A stretch of DNA of 64,000 nucleotides, taken from positions 310,001-374,000 of the forward strand of contig NZ_RXZI01000001.1 of NCBI RefSeq assembly GCF_021991925.1. Reading direction: 5' to 3'. The notes under the pieces were generated by a model. That model was not told the DNA's origin, did not search any database, and saw only the letters and a list, made by a program, of their open reading frames with translations. This document shows, in pieces, positions 26,741 through 34,154 of this stretch. Position numbers and translations under genes: made by a program. The stretch comes from Sutcliffiella horikoshii (GTDB taxonomy: Bacteria > Bacillota > Bacilli > Bacillales > Bacillaceae_I). Every line of letters begins with the position of its first letter. Within the stretch, counting starts at the first letter, position 1.

Positions 26741-27574
26741 TCAATTTGGAGGTGGCAAAGTGAGAGCTCCTGCAAGTGTAGGTTTAATGGAAATATCATT
26801 AAAAGAAATACCTAATTGAACGGTAGTTTGGGCAATTTCAGGTCTAATTCCGGAAAGGGTCGTTTTAACACCAATCAGGTTCAAGGCTTTTAACAGGTTG
26901 AAGATCTGATCGGCAACAAGGGTATCTATGATGACAACTCCTGACAAATCAATATATAAATGATTGATTCCTTTTTCTCCACACTGTTGTAATGTATTTT
27001 CCAGAATGAATCTAGCTCTGCTTGTATCAATGTCACCTACTAAAGGTAAAAGTGCCCGATTATTATCAAGTGCAATGACAGGTGAACTTAGCTCTTTTAT
27101 CATATCTTGCTGGGCTTGTAAGCGCTGTTCTGAATATCTTTGATTCTCCTCAACAAACTTGAGCACAACTTTATCAAACGCTAATGTAATCATGTGGTTC
27201 CATTTTAACTCATTTTCTTTTTCTTCTTGATGTAATTCTACAAATTCTGAGATGAAGTTGAGGTATTGTCCACGAACTCGAAAAAATTCGCGCAACGTAT
27301 GATGAATAGGTGTGTTTAAATGTTGTTCATCTTGTGCAATGGAGAGGATCCATTCTTCAAAATCCGTAAAGAACTTTTCTTCCTCTTCAATAAATAATTT
27401 GCATAATTGAAGATGGAAGTCGTAGTTTTGCTTTTTTAGTGTATTTATTACTTCAGGGTTTGTAGAAGCATAAACCCCTCTGGAATTAGTCTTATCTAGA
27501 GATTCATACCATTCTTCGGTGAGAATTTTCGCTTTATCCAATAAAAAGGCATGTAATTTATTATTTCGATGCAT
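26741..27574 (-). CDS. RsbR-like STAS protein (sigma-B stressosome paralogue)
   Basis: A 277-residue protein with an N-terminal helical, non-heme-globin-like region (about 1-150) and a C-terminal STAS domain (about 160-275). The STAS part has DLSGVVIIDTLVADQ and GIRPEIAQT, which hold the two Thr positions phosphorylated by RsbT in RsbR proteins. RsbR paralogues build the stressosome that releases RsbT and activates sigma-B. The start at 27574 has a GGGGG site; the longer frame lacks one. A sigma-B-type promoter lies immediately upstream, implying feedback control. No rsbS or rsbT is adjacent. Confidence 0.8.
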   Translation of the reverse strand: MHRNNKLHAFLLDKAKILTEEWYESLDKTNSRGVYASTNPEVINTLKKQNYDFHLQLCKLFIEEEEKFFTDFEEWILSIAQDEQHLNTPIHHTLREFFRVRGQYLNFISEFVELHQEEKENELKWNHMITLAFDKVVLKFVEENQRYSEQRLQAQQDMIKELSSPVIALDNNRALLPLVGDIDTSRARFILENTLQQCGEKGINHLYIDLSGVVIIDTLVADQIFNLLKALNLIGVKTTLSGIRPEIAQTTVQLGISFNDISIKPTLAGALTLPPPN

Positions 27575-27600
27575 GTTTATTCCCCCAATTCTATCCCTAT

Positions 27601-27626
27601 ATACCCATACGCAAAACAAGTTAAAC
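27601..27626 (-). promoter_or_regulatory. Sigma-B-type promoter of the RsbR-like gene
   Basis: On the minus strand GTTTAA (27626-27621), a 14-base spacer and GGGTAT (27606-27601) match the general-stress consensus GTTTaa-N13-15-GGGtAT, 27 bases before the ATG. Confidence 0.7.
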
Positions 27627-27631
27627 CATTT

Positions 27632-28594
27632 TTAATAACCTTTTTTGTAATCGACTAAATTTTTTAATGAATACTCTTCTTTCCTATATTCTTTCAGGTT
27701 CGGTATAAAAATATCCTCTATTACACGCTTTGTATAGTGTTCTGTTGAACCGGAGGTATGAGGGGTTACAATGACATTTTCCATCTCCCATAGAGGATTA
27801 GCCGCATCTAAGGGCTCATTTATGAATACATCAAGTCCTGCACCAGCAATTTCTTGTTGGTTAAGTGCCATAATGAGCTCTTCTTCTTTTATCACTTCTC
27901 CACGGCCAATATTTATAAGAAAAGCGGATTTTTTCATTAGGCTGAATTCCTCTGTTCCAAACATTCCATGGGTATCTTCTGTCAGAGGAAGAGTAATCAC
28001 CACATAATCGCACATTGGCAGAATGTCATGTAGTTTATCCGGAGTGTACATTTCATCGACGTTCTCAGTCTGTATACCGGAGTGCCGCACACCAATGACG
28101 TTCATACGGAAAGCTTTCGCAATTCTTGCAGTCTCTTTTCCAATCTCTCCCACGCCAATAATACCTATAGTCTTTTCGTGTAATTCAAGATTCATATGTG
28201 CGTGATGCCAGTGCTTTTTTTGTTGTTGTTTTACATATGTATGAATTTTTCTTGTCAAACCAAGCATCAGTGCGAAAATGGTTTCCGATATAGGGTAAGC
28301 GTGAACACCATTAGCGCTCGTTAAAATGATATCGTGTTGGGATAATTTGTCAAGCGGCATATTGTTGACCCCTGCACTCCATGATTGAAGCCATCGAAGT
28401 TTAGATTCACTTTTTAAAGAAAGATCCTCCAACTCATTTTTCCATCCCACAATCACCTCTGCGTCCTTCGCATAGGACTCCCATTTCTCTTTATCTCTTC
28501 CTGCAATAACTTTAAAGTCAGGTGCAAGTTCTTTTATTTGTTGGAGATACGAGCCGTCTATATTTTGAGTGATAAGCATTAATCTTTCGGCCAT
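27632..28594 (-). CDS. D-2-hydroxyacid dehydrogenase family protein
   Basis: A 320-residue NAD-dependent dehydrogenase. The nucleotide loop is GIIGVGEIGKETARIA. The catalytic Arg lies in the NIGRGEV strand, the Glu in GLDVFINEPL and the His in VTPHTSGSTE, so the triad is complete. The family interconverts 2-oxoacids and D-2-hydroxyacids (glyoxylate, phosphoglycerate, lactate and others); the substrate is not predictable. It is upstream of the RsbR-like gene on the same strand with 57 bases between, but that gene has its own promoter. The 28595-28909 gap upstream shows no clear element. Confidence 0.85.
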   Translation of the reverse strand: MAERLMLITQNIDGSYLQQIKELAPDFKVIAGRDKEKWESYAKDAEVIVGWKNELEDLSLKSESKLRWLQSWSAGVNNMPLDKLSQHDIILTSANGVHAYPISETIFALMLGLTRKIHTYVKQQQKKHWHHAHMNLELHEKTIGIIGVGEIGKETARIAKAFRMNVIGVRHSGIQTENVDEMYTPDKLHDILPMCDYVVITLPLTEDTHGMFGTEEFSLMKKSAFLINIGRGEVIKEEELIMALNQQEIAGAGLDVFINEPLDAANPLWEMENVIVTPHTSGSTEHYTKRVIEDIFIPNLKEYRKEEYSLKNLVDYKKGY

Positions 28595-28909
28595 TAGTAA
28601 AAACTCCTTTTATTATTAAGCTATTTTGGATACTTTGTTGCTTTTTCATCATGCTCTCTCCTTGGCAAAAACACGCCTATAATAGGGCTTCTATGCTATA
28701 AAAAGTGCAGACTATTTACTACACTATAGCAAACAATATTTGAGAAAAGAGCTTATTATTATCATGAATCTATTTTAACAGACTTTAGATAATTATTTGA
28801 AATTTAAAGTGTGGTTTCAAGGAATTTAGTGATAAAAGTCGAATACTAGACTAGATAACTAGAATGAATTTCAAAAGCTGGTATCAAAGACGAGAAATGG
28901 AGAGTGATC

Positions 28910-29644
28910 ATGAATAGCATAGGACTTGTAACAATCACTCACGACCCAAATGGAAGATATATCGATCTATTTATCAAGCATTTAACATATATAACAAAGC
29001 TATACGGGGAAATATATCTAACAATCAGCAATCAATCGAGCAAGGCGTGGAAAAGGGCTTTGAAAGTGGATCCCCAGATTAACTTTAAAACAATTCCTAA
29101 ACAGGGGGCTGCCCATGCAAGAAGGGAGGCTGTTACATTCGGCCTGTCCGGAAAATGTGAGTATTTCCACTATATTGATCTGGATCGTCTATTAACTTGG
29201 TGTGAGAGATACCCAGAAGAATTAAGAGGAATCGTAAGTAAGATACCTGGCCGCCCATACACCATACTTGGCAGAACGGAAAGAGCTTTCCTTACGCATC
29301 CGGAAGACTGGGTAGAAACAGAAAGAATCACAAACAAGATATGCTCCCTAGAGCTAAAGAAAGAAGTAGATATTACAGCCGGCTCCAGTGCCTTTTCAAG
29401 AGAGTGTGCAAAAAGAATAGCAATCAAATCAAAAAGTGATATGACGGATGCGGAATGGCCAATGATTGTCTACAGAATAATGAAGCAACCTATCCATTAC
29501 CTAGAAGTGGAAGGGCTGGAATATTGGGAAGAGGCTAATAGCATGACTAGAAAAGTGTCTGAAGGCGAAAAATGGGTGGGGCGGCTGAAGCTTGCATTAA
29601 TCATCAGTGAGTCTGCCATCACTACTGGAAAGGGGGAAGCCTAG
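28910..29644 (+). CDS. Glycosyltransferase-like (GT-A fold) protein, unassigned
   Basis: A 244-residue protein beginning IGLVTITHDPNGRYIDLFI, with a central IDLDR acidic motif resembling the DxD metal site of GT-A glycosyltransferases and the order seen in small family-2-like enzymes (QGAAHARREAV before the motif, TAGSSAFSR after it). The catalytic role is inferred from motif position only. The ATG at 28910 fits GGAG at 28899; a GTG two codons earlier does not. No other sugar-pathway genes are near. Confidence 0.5.
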   Translation: MNSIGLVTITHDPNGRYIDLFIKHLTYITKLYGEIYLTISNQSSKAWKRALKVDPQINFKTIPKQGAAHARREAVTFGLSGKCEYFHYIDLDRLLTWCERYPEELRGIVSKIPGRPYTILGRTERAFLTHPEDWVETERITNKICSLELKKEVDITAGSSAFSRECAKRIAIKSKSDMTDAEWPMIVYRIMKQPIHYLEVEGLEYWEEANSMTRKVSEGEKWVGRLKLALIISESAITTGKGEA

Positions 29645-29719
29645 TTATCAGGAGGGGGACCTTGAATAATGAAAGCCATTCTTGCCCCTTGACGTCTAAT
29701 GCAAAAAGAGAGGGGGAAG

Positions 29720-30028
29720 ATGATGAAAAAAATAATCATAGTGTTTGGGATACTGGGGCTACTTTTTTCCATATATTCTTATAAAATGTATCAAGAAAAA
29801 AAGAACTTGGATAATTTGGATCAATGGTTGAGTCATCCAGAAACACAAGAGAACCTTTTTGAAAGTAACATTGAAATCATGGAAATAAATCATCTTGGTT
29901 CAGATATCTATAGAGTGATAGATAAAGAGGGTGGCATTTATTTAGTGGAGTACAATCAAAAAAGGTTAACTATAGAGATTCAAGTTTATTACCAAGGGAA
30001 AGGCATGGCACGGTTTGGTTTTAAATAG
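29720..30028 (+). CDS. Small membrane-anchored or secreted protein, unknown
   Basis: A 102-residue protein with an N-terminal hydrophobic segment (IIIVFGILGLLFSIYSY) that could be an anchor or signal, and a short beta-rich domain (DIYRVIDKEGGIYLVEY). GGGGG lies before ATG 29720. The family is not recognised. It is closed by the terminator at 30037. Confidence 0.5.
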   Translation: MMKKIIIVFGILGLLFSIYSYKMYQEKKNLDNLDQWLSHPETQENLFESNIEIMEINHLGSDIYRVIDKEGGIYLVEYNQKRLTIEIQVYYQGKGMARFGFK

Positions 30029-30036
30029 ATGGACCC

Positions 30037-30069
30037 TCACCTGTTACTCAAAAACCAGGTGATTTTTTT
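30037..30069 (+). terminator. Terminator before the ECF sigma gene
   Basis: TCACCTG and CAGGTGA pair around a 12-base loop and are followed by seven T residues. It overlaps the spurious upstream extension of the sigma factor frame. Confidence 0.8.
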
Positions 30070-30151
30070 ATGCGTTGTAAAACTTTTTGCCTTAACTGTG
30101 GGTCTAATGAATATAAAAAGAACAAAAAGTGCTTTCGGGAGTGTGGGGTCG

Positions 30152-30673
30152 TTGGAGAAGAAGTTGTTTGTGGAGAAAGCGAAAAAGGGGGATGATGAGG
30201 CATTTTTCATTCTCATGTCAACACATAAGGAACAACTATACCGGATAGCGTTTTCCTATATGAAAAACGAGGCGGATTCGCTTGAGGCCATTCAAGAGGT
30301 AACATATAGGGCATTCAAAGGAATCAGGAAAGTGAAGCAATCTGACTATTTTTCCACATGGCTGGTGAAGATCATGATTAATTACTGCAAGGATGAATGG
30401 ATAAAGAGAAAGCGGGAGCCGAATATACAATGGAAGATGGAAGAGGCGTATACAGTCGATAACGATCTCCAGATGGAAGTGCAGGAGGCCATCTCGTCTT
30501 TAGGGGATCCATATCAGACAGTCATTCAATTGAGGTACATGGAGGACTTTAAAATAAAGGACATAGCATCAGTAATGGATTCTCCAGAAAACACCGTGAA
30601 GACCTGGCTGACCAAAGGTTTGAAGAAACTCCGACTGTATTGGGAAGAGAAGGGAGGTAAAGACCATGTTTGA
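30152..30673 (+). CDS. ECF-type RNA polymerase sigma factor (SigV-like)
   Basis: About 173 residues with region 2 (LYRIAFSYMKNEADSLEAIQ, the -10-recognising helix) and region 4 (IQLRYMEDFKIKDIASVMD and ENTVKTWLTKGLKKL, a helix-turn-helix for the -35). The TTG at 30152 is preferred because the long frame before it would span a terminator and lacks a ribosome site; other starts are possible. It overlaps the DUF4179 gene by 8 bases, the usual sigma/anti-sigma coupling. It would direct RNA polymerase to a small envelope-stress regulon, perhaps including itself. Confidence 0.8.
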   Translation: MEKKLFVEKAKKGDDEAFFILMSTHKEQLYRIAFSYMKNEADSLEAIQEVTYRAFKGIRKVKQSDYFSTWLVKIMINYCKDEWIKRKREPNIQWKMEEAYTVDNDLQMEVQEAISSLGDPYQTVIQLRYMEDFKIKDIASVMDSPENTVKTWLTKGLKKLRLYWEEKGGKDHV

Positions 30674-32003
30674 AAAGGAGGAAAGAAAATTAGAAGAAGG
30701 GAGAAGGGAGTACGAGAAAGTAGAAATCCCTCGAGACATTGATGATTATATCAGGAGTGGAATCAGGAAAGGGAAAAAACGAACCGGTCTCCCATCTTGG
30801 AGAGTCGGCATGGTCGCGGCAAGTATCCTTCTTGTCATTTTCTTTACGACTATAAAAGTATCACCGGTATTCGCAAACTATGTAAGTACCATACCGGGGA
30901 TGGAACGGATAGTAGAGCTGATTCGAAATAATAAAGGGATCCTGTCAGCAGTGGAGAATGACTATCTTCAAGAAGTGGGGATCACTAGGGAAGAAAATGG
31001 AATATCATTGACAATAGATGCAATCATCGTGGATGAAATGCAGATGTTAGTTTTCTATACATTAGAAGCTGACCGGGATTGGTCGTCTTTACGTCTTGGT
31101 AACATATCGCTAAACGCAGAATCAGGGGAAAGGCTTGAACAGTATGGTGTTGGCTTCGGAAGTCATGAAGGTATTAAAAAAGGAGAGAAGGTTTCTGGAG
31201 AACTTCAATTCACCAGTCCAGATGAAAAAAGCATACCGGAAAACTTCATCTTAAAAACTGGATTGAAAGTAAACGAAGCTTTAATTGTAGATGACCTACT
31301 TTTTCCGATAAAAGTGGATTCAGAAAAGTTTTCTGCGATCAAGAAAGATATTTACATTGCAAAAACTATTGAAGTGGGCAGTCAGTTCATCTATTTTGAG
31401 AAAATAGAAATACATCCAACAAGAATCGCCCTGTTCATGGATTTTCCAGAATCAAACACTCATGAAATTTTCCGTTTTGATGATATTGCCTTAGAGGATG
31501 AAAAAGGAAACAGGTGGATACACGATGGAGCTCATATAAATGAAGAAAACAAAAAGGTTTTATATTTCCATAGTAATTACTTTTCTGAGCCAGAGAAACT
31601 CGACATAGTGTTTTCTTCCTTTACCGCCCTTCCAAAAGAAGAATTGGAAGTCTTGATCGATCTTGATTCCGAGCGGTTTTTAAAGGTGCCGGGAGACAAG
31701 CGGTTCAAGAAGGTATGGGTGGAAAAAGACATGGGGGATATGAATGGCCTTTATGTTCAAGTCCAGATAGATGAGGAGGACCACGATTATTTCTTTTCTA
31801 TTTTTAATGGAAGCATTACCGATGCAGAAGGAACCGTTTTTGAATACAATACACAGTCATATGGAGTGGCTGATGACTCAGGCTTAGCCTTATATGAACA
31901 AGGTTTAGTAATGGATACTAAAAAAATGGTTAGTCCCATTCGTTTAAAAATAGCGGATTATCCTTCAAGAATGAGAGAACATGTCAGATTGAATGTAAAA
32001 TGA
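30666..32003 (+). CDS. DUF4179 membrane anti-sigma factor candidate
   Basis: A 445-residue protein with a cytoplasmic N-terminal segment of about 45 residues, one membrane helix (VGMVAASILLVIFFTTI, about 47-66) and a large extracytoplasmic beta-rich domain starting FANYVSTIPGMERIVELIR, the DUF4179 signature. This topology, with coupling to the ECF gene, fits an anti-sigma factor that holds the sigma factor until the outer domain senses a signal. The signal is unknown. Confidence 0.8.
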   Translation: MFEKEERKLEEGRREYEKVEIPRDIDDYIRSGIRKGKKRTGLPSWRVGMVAASILLVIFFTTIKVSPVFANYVSTIPGMERIVELIRNNKGILSAVENDYLQEVGITREENGISLTIDAIIVDEMQMLVFYTLEADRDWSSLRLGNISLNAESGERLEQYGVGFGSHEGIKKGEKVSGELQFTSPDEKSIPENFILKTGLKVNEALIVDDLLFPIKVDSEKFSAIKKDIYIAKTIEVGSQFIYFEKIEIHPTRIALFMDFPESNTHEIFRFDDIALEDEKGNRWIHDGAHINEENKKVLYFHSNYFSEPEKLDIVFSSFTALPKEELEVLIDLDSERFLKVPGDKRFKKVWVEKDMGDMNGLYVQVQIDEEDHDYFFSIFNGSITDAEGTVFEYNTQSYGVADDSGLALYEQGLVMDTKKMVSPIRLKIADYPSRMREHVRLNVK

Positions 32004-32009
32004 TTAGGA

Positions 32010-32037
32010 AGGGACACATTTAGGGGAATGTGTCCCT
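32010..32037 (+). terminator. Terminator after the DUF4179 gene
   Basis: AGGGACACATT and AATGTGTCCCT form a perfect 11-bp stem with a 6-base loop. The T tract is poor, so it may be leaky or act by RNA end protection. Confidence 0.6.
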
Positions 32038-32063
32038 ATACTGTTATTCCATATTTCAAACAA

Positions 32064-32082
32064 GTGTCCAGAATCTGTACAC
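32064..32082. promoter_or_regulatory. Upstream activator site of the SDR sigma-54 promoter
   Basis: GTGTCCA-gaatc-TGTACAC is an inverted repeat with one mismatch, 30 bp before the -24 GG. The same motif (AAGTGTCCAGA...) occurs at 49677-49697, upstream of the acyl-CoA operon. Confidence 0.65.
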
Positions 32083-32110
32083 ATTCCATGTATTATACCT
32101 CTTACATCGA

Positions 32111-32127
32111 TGGCACACTTTTTGCAT
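32111..32127 (+). promoter_or_regulatory. Sigma-54 promoter of the SDR gene
   Basis: TGGCAC-ACTTT-TTGCAT matches the -24/-12 consensus TGGCACN5TTGCW exactly, with GG at 32112-32113 and GC at 32124-32125. Transcription would begin near 32137, about 31 bases before the ATG. Confidence 0.85.
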
Positions 32128-32167
32128 CCCTTCAAGGTAATACATAATATTGGAGGTAGAGGGAGTA

Positions 32168-32935
32168 ATGAACATTCATCATTCTGTAGCATTTGTAACA
32201 GGTGGAGCATCAGGTTTAGGAGAGGCAACTGTTAGGTATATTGTTGCTAAAGGTGGAAAAGCGGTCATAGCAGATTTGTCTGAAGAAAAAGGTGCAATTC
32301 TCAAGGAAGAACTGCAAGATGCCGTTTTATTTGTAAAAACGGATGTCACGAAAGAAGAGGATGTTCGTCAGGCGTTGGAAGAGGGCGTGCGAACTTTCGG
32401 TTATATAAATACGGTGGTGAATTGTGCAGGGATTGGTGTGGCGCAGAAGGTATTGAACCGGAAAGGGCCACACTCACTAGATGACTTTTCCAAAGTCATC
32501 TCCATCAATCTGATAGGTTCTTTCAATGTGATCCGGTTGGCTGCTGAGCGAATGAAGGAAAATGAACCAAACATAGAAGAGGAACGCGGAGTCATAGTAA
32601 ATACGGCATCTGTTGCAGCCTTTGATGGACAGATCGGTCAGGCTGCTTATTCTGCTTCCAAAGGTGGAATTGTAGGGATGACCTTGCCGATAGCAAGGGA
32701 ATTCGCATCATTTGGAGTGCGGGTCATGACCATTGCCCCGGGGCTCTTTCACACCCCGATGTTCGATTCATTACCAGCTGAAGCCAGGGATTCACTCGGG
32801 AAAATGGTACCTTTCCCATCTCGCCTTGGTTATCCAGAAGAGTATGCGCAACTTGTTCAGAGTATAATAGAGAATCCTATGCTTAATGGTGATACCATAC
32901 GGTTAGATGGTGCGATCAGGATGCAGCCGAAATAA
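32168..32935 (+). CDS. SDR, probable 3-hydroxyacyl-CoA dehydrogenase (HSD10-like)
   Basis: A 255-residue classical short-chain dehydrogenase: [10 protein letters not shown] (TGxxxGxG) for NAD, NCAG loop, Ser in [13 protein letters not shown] active site. The sequence [27 protein letters not shown] and the ending [14 protein letters not shown] (cited in part) resemble type-2 3-hydroxyacyl-CoA dehydrogenases, which oxidise 3-hydroxyacyl-CoA in fatty- or branched-acid breakdown. ATG 32168 is chosen over the earlier frame start for its ribosome site. The canonical sigma-54 promoter and shared activator site link it to the acyl-CoA operon at 49.8-58 kb, which has no such enzyme. Confidence 0.8.
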   Translation: MNIHHSVAFVTGGASGLGEATVRYIVAKGGKAVIADLSEEKGAILKEELQDAVLFVKTDVTKEEDVRQALEEGVRTFGYINTVVNCAGIGVAQKVLNRKGPHSLDDFSKVISINLIGSFNVIRLAAERMKENEPNIEEERGVIVNTASVAAFDGQIGQAAYSASKGGIVGMTLPIAREFASFGVRVMTIAPGLFHTPMFDSLPAEARDSLGKMVPFPSRLGYPEEYAQLVQSIIENPMLNGDTIRLDGAIRMQPK

Positions 32936-32979
32936 TAGAACGGGCATATAAGAAGTTTAGGATAAACTGTTGATTCGAT

Positions 32980-33026
32980 TATGAAGACCTCCCATCCGTA
33001 AAAATTGATGAAGGGAGGTCTTCATT
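32980..33026 (+). terminator. Terminator after the SDR gene
   Basis: ATGAAGACCTCCC and GGGAGGTCTTCAT form a 13-bp perfect stem with a loop of about 20 bases, followed by a short T run. Confidence 0.7.
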
Positions 33027-33160
33027 TGTGTGATGAGAACCTTCCGAGGACGTAATCCGGTAGAGAGCGGTCTTCATTTGAGTAATGGGGACCTCATCTT
33101 AACAAAAACGGGTAAACAAAGATCTTCATTTAGGTGATAAAAGTAAGTGAAAATGATACA
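33017..33160. repeat. Degenerate 52-bp tandem repeat
   Basis: (G)GTCTTCATTTG-type openings occur at 33017, 33069 and 33121, exactly 52 bp apart, each continuing into a degenerate G(T/A)rATG segment. Later parts of the units are less alike. It lies in the 32936-33489 gap, which holds no gene. Confidence 0.55.
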
Positions 33161-33302
33161 AAAGACCTGAATTTAAATATTACAGAAGTAATTAGATTCA
33201 TTATTAGAATAATATCCCCGAGAAAAAAGAATTCCACCATCTATAGGACTACAAATTTCCCACAAATAAAAATACTGGATAGGACCTAACTAACAGACAC
33301 GA

Positions 33303-33353
33303 TTCGACATTCGTTCCCGTCAAATTGACTACTTTTGCATACCGTGGTAATTA
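33303..33353 (+). promoter_or_regulatory. Candidate promoter of the lipoprotein/TslA-like unit with a 0A-box core
   Basis: TTGACT (33325-33330), 17 bases, TAATTA (33348-33353) is a weak vegetative promoter. TTCGACA at 33303-33309 is a reverse 0A-box core just upstream. The transcript would have a leader of about 130 nt. Confidence 0.35.
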
Positions 33354-33489
33354 TTATATAGCTATAAAAATGTTGGATATTTTTTAATGAATTTTTAGAA
33401 AAAGGGATTATTTGTATGTCCTGTAGGGAATAAGTCTTTAGAAAATACATATTATGCCACGTTATATGCGTTGCCTAGGGGGAAGGGCT

Positions 33490-34149
33490 ATGAAGAAATC
33501 GATGCTTCTAGGGTTAATATTTTCGGTACTTTTGATAGGGGGATGTGGAATGAGTTTAGATAGAGCTGAGAACCAGCGTGCGGATGATAATAATACTCTT
33601 GAAAAAGATGCAAATAATGATGAATTTACTAAGGATTTTCTGAAATCCTCGGAAGAAGTGGAAGAAGGTTTCTATCTTTTTGAATCAATGACCAAGGGCT
33701 TCACATTATTATTTCCAAAAGATGCTTATGTTGAAAAGGGAACATATGAGAAGAATGGTAATGGCTTTGAATCAGTAGCATTCCTAGAGGAAAGCGAGGA
33801 AACAAACACTTCATTGTATTATAGCTTCACTTATGAAAATAGTAGCAGATCAAGTGATATAGAATTGAACTTGCACCTTCTTTCAAATAACGCAAATTAT
33901 GAAGGCGGATTCGAGAAGTTTACACACAATGAAAACACTTACTACTTTGCAGAAAAAGTTTCAGAAGGTAATGGAACAAAAACCTATTGGTATTACGCAT
34001 ATATACATTCTAATAGTCAAGATAAAGGAACAAGTTTTATTGGTCGGATTGCCTGTAAGGATTCTAGTAAGGAATGTAATCTCGATTCCCCAGAGCTAGA
34101 AGAAAAGATGATGAAAGTCATCAAATCTATCGATTTTGTACAAGGGTGA
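33490..34149 (+). CDS. Lipoprotein, candidate immunity protein of the T7SS lipase
   Basis: A 219-residue protein with a lipoprotein signal peptide: MKKSMLLGLIFSVLLIGGCG, with lipobox LIGGC and Cys at about residue 20. An acidic low-complexity linker and a beta-rich domain follow (FESMTKGFTLLFPKDAYV..., then a terminal IDFV). ATG 33490 is chosen because GGGGGAAGG precedes it. It stops 5 bases before the lipase-domain gene. In Staphylococcus aureus the secreted lipase TslA is neutralised by a neighbouring lipoprotein (TilA), so position and type suggest the same here. That is inference; no sequence identity to TilA is claimed. Confidence 0.7.
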   Translation: MKKSMLLGLIFSVLLIGGCGMSLDRAENQRADDNNTLEKDANNDEFTKDFLKSSEEVEEGFYLFESMTKGFTLLFPKDAYVEKGTYEKNGNGFESVAFLEESEETNTSLYYSFTYENSSRSSDIELNLHLLSNNANYEGGFEKFTHNENTYYFAEKVSEGNGTKTYWYYAYIHSNSQDKGTSFIGRIACKDSSKECNLDSPELEEKMMKVIKSIDFVQG

Positions 34150-34154
34150 ATTAA

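Noticed and set aside
29655-29695. Seven-codon frame MKAILAP after AGGAGGGGG upstream of the 102-residue protein
   Set aside because: Too short to distinguish from chance; no terminator or alternative fold nearby to suggest a leader.
32122-32150. Sigma-A promoter TTGCAT-N17-TAATAT before the SDR
   Set aside because: The same bases form a perfect sigma-54 -12 element, and a sigma-A start there would leave only about 11 nt of leader. The -24/-12 reading explains more.
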